Source of the DNA: Streptomyces violaceusniger
GTDB taxonomy: Bacteria; Actinomycetota; Actinomycetes; Streptomycetales; Streptomycetaceae
Assembly: GCA_005405945.1 (NCBI GenBank)
Contig: BJHW01000002.1
Coordinates: 1,116,001-1,180,000, forward strand
Reading direction: 5' to 3'
Length of the DNA stretch: 64,000 bases
Part shown: piece by piece, positions 9,720 to 17,558 of the stretch
Numbering within the stretch: the first letter of the stretch is position 1
Layout: every line of letters starts with the position of its first letter
Program-made: the position numbers and the translations under genes
Notes under the pieces: model-generated
Database searches by the model: none
What the model saw: only the letters and a program-made list of their open reading frames with translations
Told to the model about the DNA's origin: nothing

Positions 9720-11195
9720 CCCGACCGGTGCCGGGAGCGTCGTGGAGCCCGCGAGATAGCGGTCCACGGCGGCCGCGGCCGAGCGGCCCTCGGCGATCGC
9801 CCAGACGATCAGCGACTGGCCACGGCCCGCGTCACCCGCCACGAACACCCCCTCCGCGCTGGTCGCGAAGGACGCGTCACGGGCGACGGTGCCGCGCTCG
9901 TCGAGCTCGAGACCGAGCTGGTCGATCAGCCCGCCGTCCCGCTCCGGGCCGCGGAAGCCGAGGGCCAGCAGCACCAGATCCGCGGGCAGCACCCGCTCCG
10001 TGCCCGGCCCGGGGCCGCCATCGGCGCCGGGCCCGACCAGACGCAGCGCCCGGACGCCGCCGTGCGGCCGCTCCGCGTCCGGTGCGGTCCCCTCGAAGCG
10101 GACGGTGGTCGCGGAGAAGACCCGCGCGTCCACGTCCGCCTCCGGAGCGGCCGCCAGCTCCCGCGCCTCCTCATGGGCGGCGGACATCCGGTAGATCTTG
10201 GGGTAGGTGGGCCAGGGCTCGCCCTCGGCCCGCTCGTCGCCGGGCCGCGGGTGGATGTCCAGCTGGGTCACGGAGGCGGCGCCCTGCCGCAGCACGGTGC
10301 CCAGACAGTCCGCGCCGGTATCCCCGCCACCGACGATGACCACATGCTTGCCCTCGGCGGTGATCGGCGGCCGGGCATAGTCGCCCTCCAGCACCCGGTT
10401 GGCCATCGGCAGATACTCCATCGCCTGATGGATCCCGGCCAACTCCCGCCCCGGGACGGGCAGTTCGCGCCAGGCCCGGGCGCCCACGGCGATCACGACC
10501 GCGTCGTAGCGCGCCCGGAGCTCGGCGGCGTCCATATCGGTGCCGACGTCCACGCCGGTACGGAACTTGGTGCCCTCCGCGCGCATCTGCTCCAGCCGCC
10601 GGTCCAGATGGCGCTTCTCCATCTTGAACTCGGGGATGCCGTAGCGGAGCAGTCCGCCCGCCCGGTCGTCGCGCTCGTACACCGCCACGGTGTGCCCCGC
10701 GCGGGTGAGCTGCTGGGCCGCGGCCAGGCCCGCGGGCCCCGAGCCGATGACGGCGACGGTCCGGCCGCTCAGCCGGTCCGGGGGCTTGGGGGTCACATGG
10801 GCGCTCTCCCAGGCCCGGTCGGCGATGGCCACCTCGACGTTCTTGATGGTGACCGCCGGCTGGTTGATGGCCAGCACACAGGCGCTCTCGCAGGGGGCCG
10901 GGCACAGTCGGCCGGTGAACTCGGGGAAGTTGTTGGTGGCGTGCAGCCGCTCGCTCGCGCGCAGCCAGTCGTCACGGGAGACCAGGTCGTTCCACTCCGG
11001 GATGAGGTTCCCCAGCGGACAGCCCTCGTGGCAGAACGGGATGCCGCAGTCCATGCAGCGGCCCGCCTGCGCGTTGATGATCGGCAGCAGTCCGCCGGGC
11101 GCGGGAACCTCGTCCCAGTCCCGCACCCGCTCGTCCACCGGACGCCGGGGTGGAAGACGGCGCGGTGTGGTGAGGAAACCCTTGGGGTCGGCCAT
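9693..11195 (-). CDS. gltD: glutamate synthase small subunit-like NADPH oxidoreductase
   Basis: 500 residues. GltD-type FAD/iron-sulfur flavoprotein passing electrons from NADPH to glutamate synthase large subunit or another acceptor. The N-terminal cysteine motifs for 4Fe-4S clusters are CMDCGIPFCHEGCP and CPAPCESAC. The FAD site is VIGSGPAGLAAAQQL at about residue 150 and the NADPH site VIVGGGDTGADCLGT at about 290. The start is the ATG at 11195 (MADPKGFL), 7 bases after GGGAGG, rather than the adjacent GTG at 11198. The usual partner gene gltB is not next to it. The upstream neighbour is ipdC, 38 bp away on the same strand, so it may be read with the steroid-type operon. Confidence 0.88.
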   Translation of the reverse strand: MADPKGFLTTPRRLPPRRPVDERVRDWDEVPAPGGLLPIINAQAGRCMDCGIPFCHEGCPLGNLIPEWNDLVSRDDWLRASERLHATNNFPEFTGRLCPAPCESACVLAINQPAVTIKNVEVAIADRAWESAHVTPKPPDRLSGRTVAVIGSGPAGLAAAQQLTRAGHTVAVYERDDRAGGLLRYGIPEFKMEKRHLDRRLEQMRAEGTKFRTGVDVGTDMDAAELRARYDAVVIAVGARAWRELPVPGRELAGIHQAMEYLPMANRVLEGDYARPPITAEGKHVVIVGGGDTGADCLGTVLRQGAASVTQLDIHPRPGDERAEGEPWPTYPKIYRMSAAHEEARELAAAPEADVDARVFSATTVRFEGTAPDAERPHGGVRALRLVGPGADGGPGPGTERVLPADLVLLALGFRGPERDGGLIDQLGLELDERGTVARDASFATSAEGVFVAGDAGRGQSLIVWAIAEGRSAAAAVDRYLAGSTTLPAPVGPTDLPMTA

Positions 11196-11233
11196 CACGA
11201 CCTCCCCTTACCCGTGTCATGGTCTGGCCGCTT

Positions 11234-12292
11234 TCACCCCACTGTACGACCGCTGGTCAGCCGGTCCAGGGTCGCCGCGGCCTCGGCCATGATCCGGTCC
11301 ACCAGCTCCGCGCAGGAGGGCAGATCGTCGATCACCCCGGCCACCTGACCCGAGGCCATCACCCCCGTGTCGGTGCGGCCGTCCACCATCGACGCCTTCA
11401 GCAGCATCGGGGTGGTGCCGGCCAGCAGGACCTGGCTCCAGGTGAGGTCCTTGCCGTGCCGCATCGCCAGCCCGTCGCGCACCATCCGCGGCCAGCTCAG
11501 CCCGGCCAGCCGCCGGAACGCGGCGGCGTGGCGGACGGCGCGCAGGAGCGCGGCGGCGCGGCCGGAGCGCTCGAGGGAGTCGACCAGCTCGCTGCGGAGC
11601 ATCCGGTGCGGGAGCCCGTCGACCGCCGTGGTGACGGTGACATCGGTGACCGCCGCCGCCAGATAGCGCGCCTTCACCGCGTCCGGGACCGTGCTGTCGG
11701 AGGTGAGCAGGAAGCGGGTGCCCATGGCGATCCCCGCCGCCCCGTAGGCGAGCGCGGCCGCCAGTCCCCGTCCGTCGTGGAAGCCGCCCGCGGCCACGAC
11801 CGGGATGTCCACCGCGTCCACGACCTGGGGGAGCAGCACGGTGGTGGCCACCTGCCCGGTGTGGCCACCGCCCTCGGCGCCCTGCACCACCACCGCGTCC
11901 GCGCCCCAGCCCGCCACCTTCTCCGCGTGGCGCCGCGCGCCCACGGACGGGATGACCACCACACCCGCGTCCTTCAGCCGGTCGATCAGCTCACGTCTGG
12001 GGGCCAGCGCGAACGAGGCGACCCGTACCCCCTCCTCGACGATGATCCGCACCCGCTCCCCGGCGTCCCCGGCGTCGGCGCGCAGATTGACGCCGAAGGG
12101 GGCGTCGGTGCGGGCGGCGACCTCGCGCACGGCCGAGCGCAGCCGCTCGGGCGACATGGTCGCGGAGGCCAGGATGCCCAGCGCCCCGGCGTTCGCCACG
12201 GCGGACACCAACCGGGGCCCGGCCACCCACCCCATGCCCGTCTGGACGATCGGATGGCGCACCCCGACGAGCCGGGTCAGCGGGGTGTCCAT
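11234..12292 (-). CDS. ipdC: nitronate monooxygenase-family flavoprotein, IpdC-like
   Basis: 352 residues. FMN TIM-barrel of the 2-nitropropane dioxygenase family: GVRHPIVQTGMGWVAGPRLV at the N-terminus, VVQGAEGGGHTG (FMN phosphate loop) and VVAAGGFHDGRGLAAALAYG. In actinobacterial steroid degradation the IpdC member acts on the CoA thioester of the ring C/D intermediate. The assignment to IpdC comes from gene order: it directly follows ipdB, ipdA and echA20, as in Mycobacterium tuberculosis Rv3550-Rv3553. The ATG at 12292 overlaps the ipdB stop by one base (TGATG). The plain family call is firm; the steroid role is inferred from synteny. Confidence 0.8.
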   Translation of the reverse strand: MDTPLTRLVGVRHPIVQTGMGWVAGPRLVSAVANAGALGILASATMSPERLRSAVREVAARTDAPFGVNLRADAGDAGERVRIIVEEGVRVASFALAPRRELIDRLKDAGVVVIPSVGARRHAEKVAGWGADAVVVQGAEGGGHTGQVATTVLLPQVVDAVDIPVVAAGGFHDGRGLAAALAYGAAGIAMGTRFLLTSDSTVPDAVKARYLAAAVTDVTVTTAVDGLPHRMLRSELVDSLERSGRAAALLRAVRHAAAFRRLAGLSWPRMVRDGLAMRHGKDLTWSQVLLAGTTPMLLKASMVDGRTDTGVMASGQVAGVIDDLPSCAELVDRIMAEAAATLDRLTSGRTVG

Positions 12293-13032
12293 CAGGACGG
12301 CACCTCCCGCTCGCGGGCCCCCTCCGGGTCGATGACCTCCCGGATCAGCCGCAGCTCGGCGGGGGTCGGCTCCCGGGTGCACGGGACGTCGTCGGCGATG
12401 TCGAGGGGGAAGCCGGTGGCCTCCCGCACCGCCTCGGCGGTCACCCCCGGATGCAGGGAGCGCACCCGCAGGGCGCGGTCGGGCGTGGCGAAGTCGAGGA
12501 CCGCCAGATCGGTCACCACACACCGGAGGTCATGGAAGCGGGACGCGGCCGGTCCCGCGGCCGCCACCCGGTCGTATCCCACCCCGCACACCATGTCGAC
12601 ACGTTCGACGAAGACTCGCCGCGAGTGCCGGGGCACCCAGTAACTCGTGGGGTTGTTCAGGGTGTTGACCGGCGCTCCCCGCGCCCCCAGCAGTTGCCGT
12701 TTGGGCCGCTTCCAGTCGCCGATACAGCTGATGTTCTGGTTGCCGTGGCGGTCGAGCTGGCTCGCGCCCATCATCACGTGGCGCCGGCCGCCGGTGACCA
12801 TCGCCAGGTGCGCCCGGTACGGCAGCCACCCCTCCACCACCTCGGGATCGCCGCCCACGATCATCGCCTCGCCGTCCGTCAGCATCAGCTCGGGCGCGAA
12901 GGTGAGCTTGGCCAGCCGGGCGCCGATCCTGGGCACCGCGCCCATCGGGGCGGCCAGGATCTCCCCGTCGCCCCGCCATGCCTCGGCACAGGCCACCACG
13001 CAGTATTCCGCCCGGGTCACCCCGCCGGTCAT
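12292..13032 (-). CDS. ipdB: CoA-transferase family subunit beta, IpdB-like
   Basis: 246 residues. Beta subunit of a class I CoA-transferase fold protein: APMGAVPRIGARLAKLTFAP, then MMGASQLDRHGNQNISCIGD. In steroid-degrading actinobacteria the IpdAB heteromer does not transfer CoA but hydrolyses the last carbocyclic ring of COCHEA-CoA. The ATG at 13032 was chosen because it overlaps the ipdA stop (ATGA) and matches the usual short N-terminus. Translational coupling to ipdA on one side and ipdC on the other supports a single complex and transcript. Confidence 0.82.
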   Translation of the reverse strand: MTGGVTRAEYCVVACAEAWRGDGEILAAPMGAVPRIGARLAKLTFAPELMLTDGEAMIVGGDPEVVEGWLPYRAHLAMVTGGRRHVMMGASQLDRHGNQNISCIGDWKRPKRQLLGARGAPVNTLNNPTSYWVPRHSRRVFVERVDMVCGVGYDRVAAAGPAASRFHDLRCVVTDLAVLDFATPDRALRVRSLHPGVTAEAVREATGFPLDIADDVPCTREPTPAELRLIREVIDPEGAREREVPS

Positions 13033-13892
13033 GCGCCCTCCCTCCCGAACGCCGCCACCGCGGCCCGGTACCGCTCCTCGTCCCCGGACAGAAACCGCTC
13101 GGTGAACTCCCGCCACGCCTCCGGGTCGGCGGCCGCCTTGGCGTACGCGCTCTGGAACGCCTCGTCCCGTCCGTAGTCGGGGACGCAGGAGGTGAAGTGA
13201 GCGCCCTGCGGGGCCTCGATCACACCGGTCACCGCATGCCGTTTGACCAGCAGTGTCCGCGGACCGCCCGCCTCCGCGAACTCGGAGGTGGTGACGACGC
13301 GTTCACAGCAGAGATACGTCTCGGCGGCCGCCTCGCAGAACAGGTCGTCGAAGTACGGATCGGGTCCGAGGTACTGCCCGTTGCCCTGTGCGTCCGCCCG
13401 GTTGAGGTGCACCAGCGCCACGTCCAGGCGCAGCGCGGGCACCGCCACCAGCTCCTCACCGTCCTCGTACGGCGATGTCACCGTCCGCAGGCCCGGGTTG
13501 ACCGTCATGACGTCCGAGCCGAGTCCCGCGCGGACGGGCAGGAACGGCAGCCGGTGCACGGCGGCGGTCAGCCCCCACATCATCATCGCCTCGTCCAGCT
13601 CGGTCAGTTCGATGTCCCCCCGCTCGCGCGCCGCCCGGAAGTGCGGCTCCAGGGGGATCGAGTCGAGTGTCGCGAAGGCCGTCACCAGCTTGCTGATCTT
13701 CCCGGCGGCTGCCAGCAGCCCGACGTCGGGGCCGCCGAACGAGACCACGGTCAGATCGCCGACCTCCGACCGCAGCAGGGCGCGGACCAGCGCCATGGGC
13801 TTGCGCCGAGACCCCCAGCCGCCGATGCCGACCGTCATACCGCTGCGGATCCGGCCGACGGCCTCCTCGGCCGTCATCCTCTTGTCGGCCAA
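13029..13892 (-). CDS. ipdA: CoA-transferase family subunit alpha, IpdA-like
   Basis: 287 residues. Alpha subunit of the CoA-transferase fold: MTVGIGGWGSRRKPMALVRA near the N-terminus, VVSFGGPDVGLLAAAGK, and LVHLNRADAQGNGQYLGPDP. With the next gene it should form IpdAB, the ring C opening hydrolase of steroid degradation. It lies 6 bp after echA20 and overlaps ipdB by 4 bases. An ordinary 3-oxoacid CoA-transferase is the alternative, but the neighbours echA20, ipdC and two SDRs make the steroid-type assignment the better one. Confidence 0.82.
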   Translation of the reverse strand: MADKRMTAEEAVGRIRSGMTVGIGGWGSRRKPMALVRALLRSEVGDLTVVSFGGPDVGLLAAAGKISKLVTAFATLDSIPLEPHFRAARERGDIELTELDEAMMMWGLTAAVHRLPFLPVRAGLGSDVMTVNPGLRTVTSPYEDGEELVAVPALRLDVALVHLNRADAQGNGQYLGPDPYFDDLFCEAAAETYLCCERVVTTSEFAEAGGPRTLLVKRHAVTGVIEAPQGAHFTSCVPDYGRDEAFQSAYAKAAADPEAWREFTERFLSGDEERYRAAVAAFGREGA

Positions 13893-13898
13893 CGCCGC

Positions 13899-14654
13899 TC
13901 ACCCCTTCCCGGTGCTCCTGGCGACGAACGCGTCGCGGTGCCCGTCGGACAGGCCCGCCAGATTGGCCTCGAAGGTGAAGCCCTGCTCAAAGCGGTAGCT
14001 CCGGCGCACATCGACCGGATCGATGCCGTTGATGGCCGCCTTCGCCAGCCGCAGCAGCGCACCGTCCTTGGCGGCGATCTCCCCGGCCAGCTCCAGCGCC
14101 GCCTTCCGCAACTCGGCGCGCGGCACGACCCGCCACACCGAGCCATGGCGGTGCAGCTCCTCGGCGGTCGCGGTGCGCGCCGTGTAGTACAGCGCGCGCA
14201 TCAGGTGCGGCGGGACCAGCCGCGCCAGATGGGTGGCCGCGCCCAGCGCGCCCCGGTCCAGCTCGGGCAGGCCGAACGTGGCGTCCTCACTGGCCACGAT
14301 CGCGTCGGCGTTACCCACCAGCCCGATGCCGCCGCCCAGGCAGAAGCCGTGGACGGCGGCGACGACCGGGACCGGGCAGTCGTAGACGGCGGCGAACGCC
14401 TCGGCGCATCCGTGGTTGGCGCCGATGAGCGCCGCATGGCCCTCGGCCGCCTGGATCTCCTTGATGTCCACGCCCGCGTTGAAGCCCCGGCCCTCGGCGG
14501 CCAGCACCACACAGCGCACCGACGGGTCGGCGCCCGCGGAGCGCAGTGCGTCGGCCAGCTCGTACCAGCCCCGCACGGGGAGGGCGTTGACGGGTGGGAA
14601 GTCCATGGCGACCAGGCGGACGCCGGCCGCGGGGGCGGAGGTGGAGACACCCAT
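13899..14654 (-). CDS. echA20: enoyl-CoA hydratase/isomerase family, EchA20-like
   Basis: 251 residues. Crotonase fold: GFNAGVDIKEIQ (oxyanion loop region), then VHGFCLGGGIGLVGNADAIV and TFGLPELDRGALGAATHLAR. EchA20 opens ring D of the HIP-CoA derived intermediate in steroid degradation. The start was placed at the ATG at 14654 (MGVSTSAPAAG), which has GGAT upstream. An in-frame ATG at 14684 is possible but would put the start inside the palindromic operator. First gene of the minus-strand operon and divergent from the SDR gene. The specific role depends on synteny with Rv3550. Confidence 0.8.
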   Translation of the reverse strand: MGVSTSAPAAGVRLVAMDFPPVNALPVRGWYELADALRSAGADPSVRCVVLAAEGRGFNAGVDIKEIQAAEGHAALIGANHGCAEAFAAVYDCPVPVVAAVHGFCLGGGIGLVGNADAIVASEDATFGLPELDRGALGAATHLARLVPPHLMRALYYTARTATAEELHRHGSVWRVVPRAELRKAALELAGEIAAKDGALLRLAKAAINGIDPVDVRRSYRFEQGFTFEANLAGLSDGHRDAFVARSTGKG

Positions 14655-14667
14655 GAGCAGATCCGAT

Positions 14668-14701
14668 ACCTTTCCACCAAACATTTGTTAGGTGAGAAGG
14701 T
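14668..14701. promoter_or_regulatory. 34-bp palindromic operator between the divergent steroid-type operons
   Basis: The core CACCAAACATTTGTTAGGTG (14675-14694) reads as CACCnAACAnnTGTTnGGTG on both strands. Flanking ACCTT (14668-14672) and AAGGT (14697-14701) extend the symmetry to 34 bp. It sits between the echA20 and SDR starts, 33 bp from the latter, and could control both. It does not match the KstR or KstR2 consensus sequences I recall, so the regulator (TetR-like by symmetry) is unknown. Confidence 0.72.
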
Positions 14702-14733
14702 AGCAGCGCTCATCGCACAGCGGGAGGTGTCTT

Positions 14734-16464
14734 GTGGCCGTCACCATCGATCTCGCCGGGCGCGTCGCCGTGGTCACCGGCGGCACGCGCGGTGTCGGAG
14801 CGGGGATCACCCGGGCCCTGCTCACCGCCGGGGCCGAGGTGGTGATCTGTGCGCGCCACGCCCCCGGCAAGCCCATCGAGGCGGACGGGCGCACGGCGCG
14901 CTTCGAACCGCTCGACGTCCGGGACCCGGACGCGGTCGAGGCGTTCTTCGCCCGGCTGCGCCGCTCCCACGGGCGGCTCGACCTGCTGGTCAACAACGCC
15001 GGGGGAAGCCCCTACGGGCTGATCGCCGAGGCCGGGCAGCGGCGCGCGGCGCGCGTCGTCGAACTCAATCTGATCGCTCCCATGACCGTCTCCCTGAGCG
15101 CGTACGAGCTGATGCGCCATCAGGAGGGCGGGGGCTCGATCGTGATGATCGGCAGCGTCAGCGGCACCCGGCCGTCCCCCGGCACCGGCCCCTATGGAGC
15201 CGCCAAGGCAGGGCTGGAGAACCTGGCCCGCACCCTGGCCGTGGAGTGGGCCCCCGCGGTCCGGGTCAACACGCTCGTGCTCGGCATGGTCCGCACCGAA
15301 CTGTCGCATCTGCACTACGGGGACGAGGCGGGCATCGCCGCCGTCGGCCGGACCGTGCCGCTCGGGCGGCTGGCCGAGCCCGTCGAGGCCGGAGACGCCT
15401 GTGTGTTCCTCGCCTCGGGGCTGGCCGCGTACATCAGCGGCGCCAGCATCGCCATCCACGGAGGCGGGGAGCGCCCCGCGTTCCTCGACGCCGCCAACGT
15501 CAACCAGCCGGCCCCCGGCACCGGCCGGGCAGATCCACGGAGGACTGAGATGAGCGGACTGTGCGAGGGGCGCGTCACCGTCGTCACCGGAGCGGGCCGC
15601 GGCCTCGGGCGCGCCCACGCGCTCGCCTTCGCCGCCGAGGGCGCGAAGGTCGTCGTCAACGACCTCGGCGTGGCACCGGACGGCGCCGGGGCGTCGGCGG
15701 GCCCGGCCCAGCAGGTCGTCGAGGAGATCCGGGCCGCGGGCGGGGAGGCGGTGGCGCACGGCGGCGACATCGCCACCACCGACGGCGCCGCCTCCCTCGT
15801 GGCCACCGCCCTCGACACCTACGGCCGGCTCGACACCCTCGTCAACAACGCCGGATTCCTGCGCGACCGGATGCTCGTCAACCTCGGCGAAGACGAGTGG
15901 GACGCGGTGATCCGCGTCCACCTCAAGGGCCACTTCCTGCCGCTGCGGCACGCCGCCGCCCACTGGCGCGCCGAGGCGAAGGCGGGCCGTACGCCGGTCG
16001 CTCGGGTGGTCAACACCAGCTCCGGGGCCGGGCTGCTGGGCAGCGTCGGCCAGGGCAACTACTCCGCGGCCAAGGCCGGGATCCTCGGCCTGACCTCGGT
16101 GGCCGCCGCCGAACTCGGCCGCTACGGGGTCCAGGTCAACGCCATCGCACCGGCGGCCCGCACCCGGATGACCGAGACGACGTTCGCCGGTGACATGGCC
16201 GCCCCGGACGACCCCGCCGCCTTCGACGCGATGGCCCCCGCCAACGTCTCACCGCTCGTCGTCTGGCTCGGCTCGGCCGCGTGCGCCGGGGTCACGGGCC
16301 GGGTCTTCGAGGCCGAGGCCGGGCGGATCACCGTCATGGAGGGCTGGCGGCCGGGCCCCACCGCCGACAAGGGCGCCCGCTGGACCCCCGCGGAGGCGGG
16401 TGAGGCCGCGCGGAAACTCCTCGCCGGAGCCGAACCGCCGGGGCCGGTGTACGGGGCACCCTGA
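14734..16464 (+). CDS. two short-chain dehydrogenase domains in one frame (fusion, or two genes with a lost stop)
   Basis: As written this is one frame of 576 residues. Residues 1-270 are an SDR with TGGTRGVGAG, NNAGG and YGAAK. Residues 273-576 are a second SDR with TGAGRGLGRA, NNAGF and YSAAK. They match in order the SDR pair Rv3549c/Rv3548c next to echA20-ipdABC in mycobacteria, where the two are separate genes. A GGAGG lies 6 bases before an internal ATG at 15550, and a TGA at 15546-15548 lies one frame over. One extra C in the run 15512-15516 would end the first protein there (271 residues). I therefore favour two genes, 14734-15548 and 15550-16464. The GTG start at 14734 follows GGGAGGTG. 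Confidence 0.8.
   Translation: MAVTIDLAGRVAVVTGGTRGVGAGITRALLTAGAEVVICARHAPGKPIEADGRTARFEPLDVRDPDAVEAFFARLRRSHGRLDLLVNNAGGSPYGLIAEAGQRRAARVVELNLIAPMTVSLSAYELMRHQEGGGSIVMIGSVSGTRPSPGTGPYGAAKAGLENLARTLAVEWAPAVRVNTLVLGMVRTELSHLHYGDEAGIAAVGRTVPLGRLAEPVEAGDACVFLASGLAAYISGASIAIHGGGERPAFLDAANVNQPAPGTGRADPRRTEMSGLCEGRVTVVTGAGRGLGRAHALAFAAEGAKVVVNDLGVAPDGAGASAGPAQQVVEEIRAAGGEAVAHGGDIATTDGAASLVATALDTYGRLDTLVNNAGFLRDRMLVNLGEDEWDAVIRVHLKGHFLPLRHAAAHWRAEAKAGRTPVARVVNTSSGAGLLGSVGQGNYSAAKAGILGLTSVAAAELGRYGVQVNAIAPAARTRMTETTFAGDMAAPDDPAAFDAMAPANVSPLVVWLGSAACAGVTGRVFEAEAGRITVMEGWRPGPTADKGARWTPAEAGEAARKLLAGAEPPGPVYGAP
15539..15552 (+). promoter_or_regulatory. internal ribosome binding site and ATG of the second SDR
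   Basis: GGAGG at 15539-15543, six bases, then ATG at 15550. A well-formed translation start in the middle of a continuous reading frame argues that the second SDR domain is made as its own protein. Confidence 0.65.
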
Positions 16465-16596
16465 CGGGCCGTCCGGCCCCTGTGGGGCGGGGATATCCCC
16501 CGTACGGGAAGGGCGGCAGCGGGATGGGAGCCCGGTGCGCCGCGACGGCACGATGATCCGCGAACGGCACAGGGCAACAAGGCAAGGAGCGGGTTC

Positions 16597-17492
16597 GTGG
16601 GAGTTCGGGCAAGGGGCGCGGCGCTGTGGGCGGGGATCGGCGCGCCGGCGGTGACGGCGACCCTCACCGTCGCCACGGCCCAGGGGGAGTCGGCGGGGCC
16701 GCCGGCACCGCCCGGCTTCGAGGAGGCCGTCGGCCAGACGGTGGAGGACGGGTTCCCGGGCGCGGTGGCCTACGCACGGCGCGGCGACGACGAGTGGCGG
16801 ACGGCGGCCGGGGTCACGTCATCACCCCGCGCGAGGTGATCGCCCGCTCGGTCCGGCACGAGCCGGAGTTCGCCCCGGGGAAGGGCTGGTCGTACTCCAA
16901 CACCAACTATCTGCTCGCCGGGCTGGTGATCGAGGCGGTGACCCACCGCTCCGCGCCCGCCGAGATCCACCGCGGGATCCTCGCCACGCCGGGGCTGAAG
17001 GACACCTCGTTCCCGGTGACCGACCCCGAGGTGCACGGCTCCCATCTGCACGGCTACGACCTCGAGGGCCGCGATATGACGCGGTTCAGCCCCTCCTACC
17101 ACTGGACCGCCGGAGCCGTGATCTCGACCGTGGACGATCTGGCCCGGTTCGAGCGCGCGCTCTTCGCCGGCAAGCTGCTCCGCTCCGACCAGCGGCGCGA
17201 GCTCACGACCCCGGTGGAGTTCCCCGACGCGCCCGCGTACGGACTCGGGGTGCAGCGCATGGAGGTGCCGTGCGCCACCGGCGAGGGGAAGCAGGCCGCC
17301 CCGCTCACCGCCTGGGAGACCGACGGCGCGGGCCCCGGCTACACCAGCGTCTCCCTCACCACCGCCGATGGCCGGCGCCAACTGGTCCTGGCCGCCACCG
17401 TCTACGACCTCGCCGCGGAGCTCAGGGGCGAGGTGCCCGTACCGCGGAGCAAGGGACTGCTGAAGGCACAGACGGCGGCCCTCTGCGACTGA
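16597..17492 (+). pseudogene. serine hydrolase (beta-lactamase/D-Ala-D-Ala carboxypeptidase family), internal deletion
   Basis: Remains of an exported serine hydrolase. A GTG at 16597 (GGAG upstream) begins a signal-like N-terminus and the family opening EEAVGQTVEDGFPGAVAYAR, ending at GDDEWRTAAGVTS. About 16820 the sequence jumps, in another frame, to ITPREVIARS and then GWSYSNTNYLLAGLVIEAVT (YxN motif), continuing to a normal C-terminus. The block in between should hold the catalytic SxxK and the HTSGL-like segment, roughly 60-80 residues; it is absent. Unlike the other broken genes here, one added base does not repair it, so this is a true deletion and the enzyme cannot work. Confidence 0.8.
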
Positions 17493-17558
17493 GCCCCTTC
17501 CGCTGTAGCCCCCGGTGGTCCCCGCGCCGCTTCGCGCCCAAGGCCGGTGCCGCGGCCG

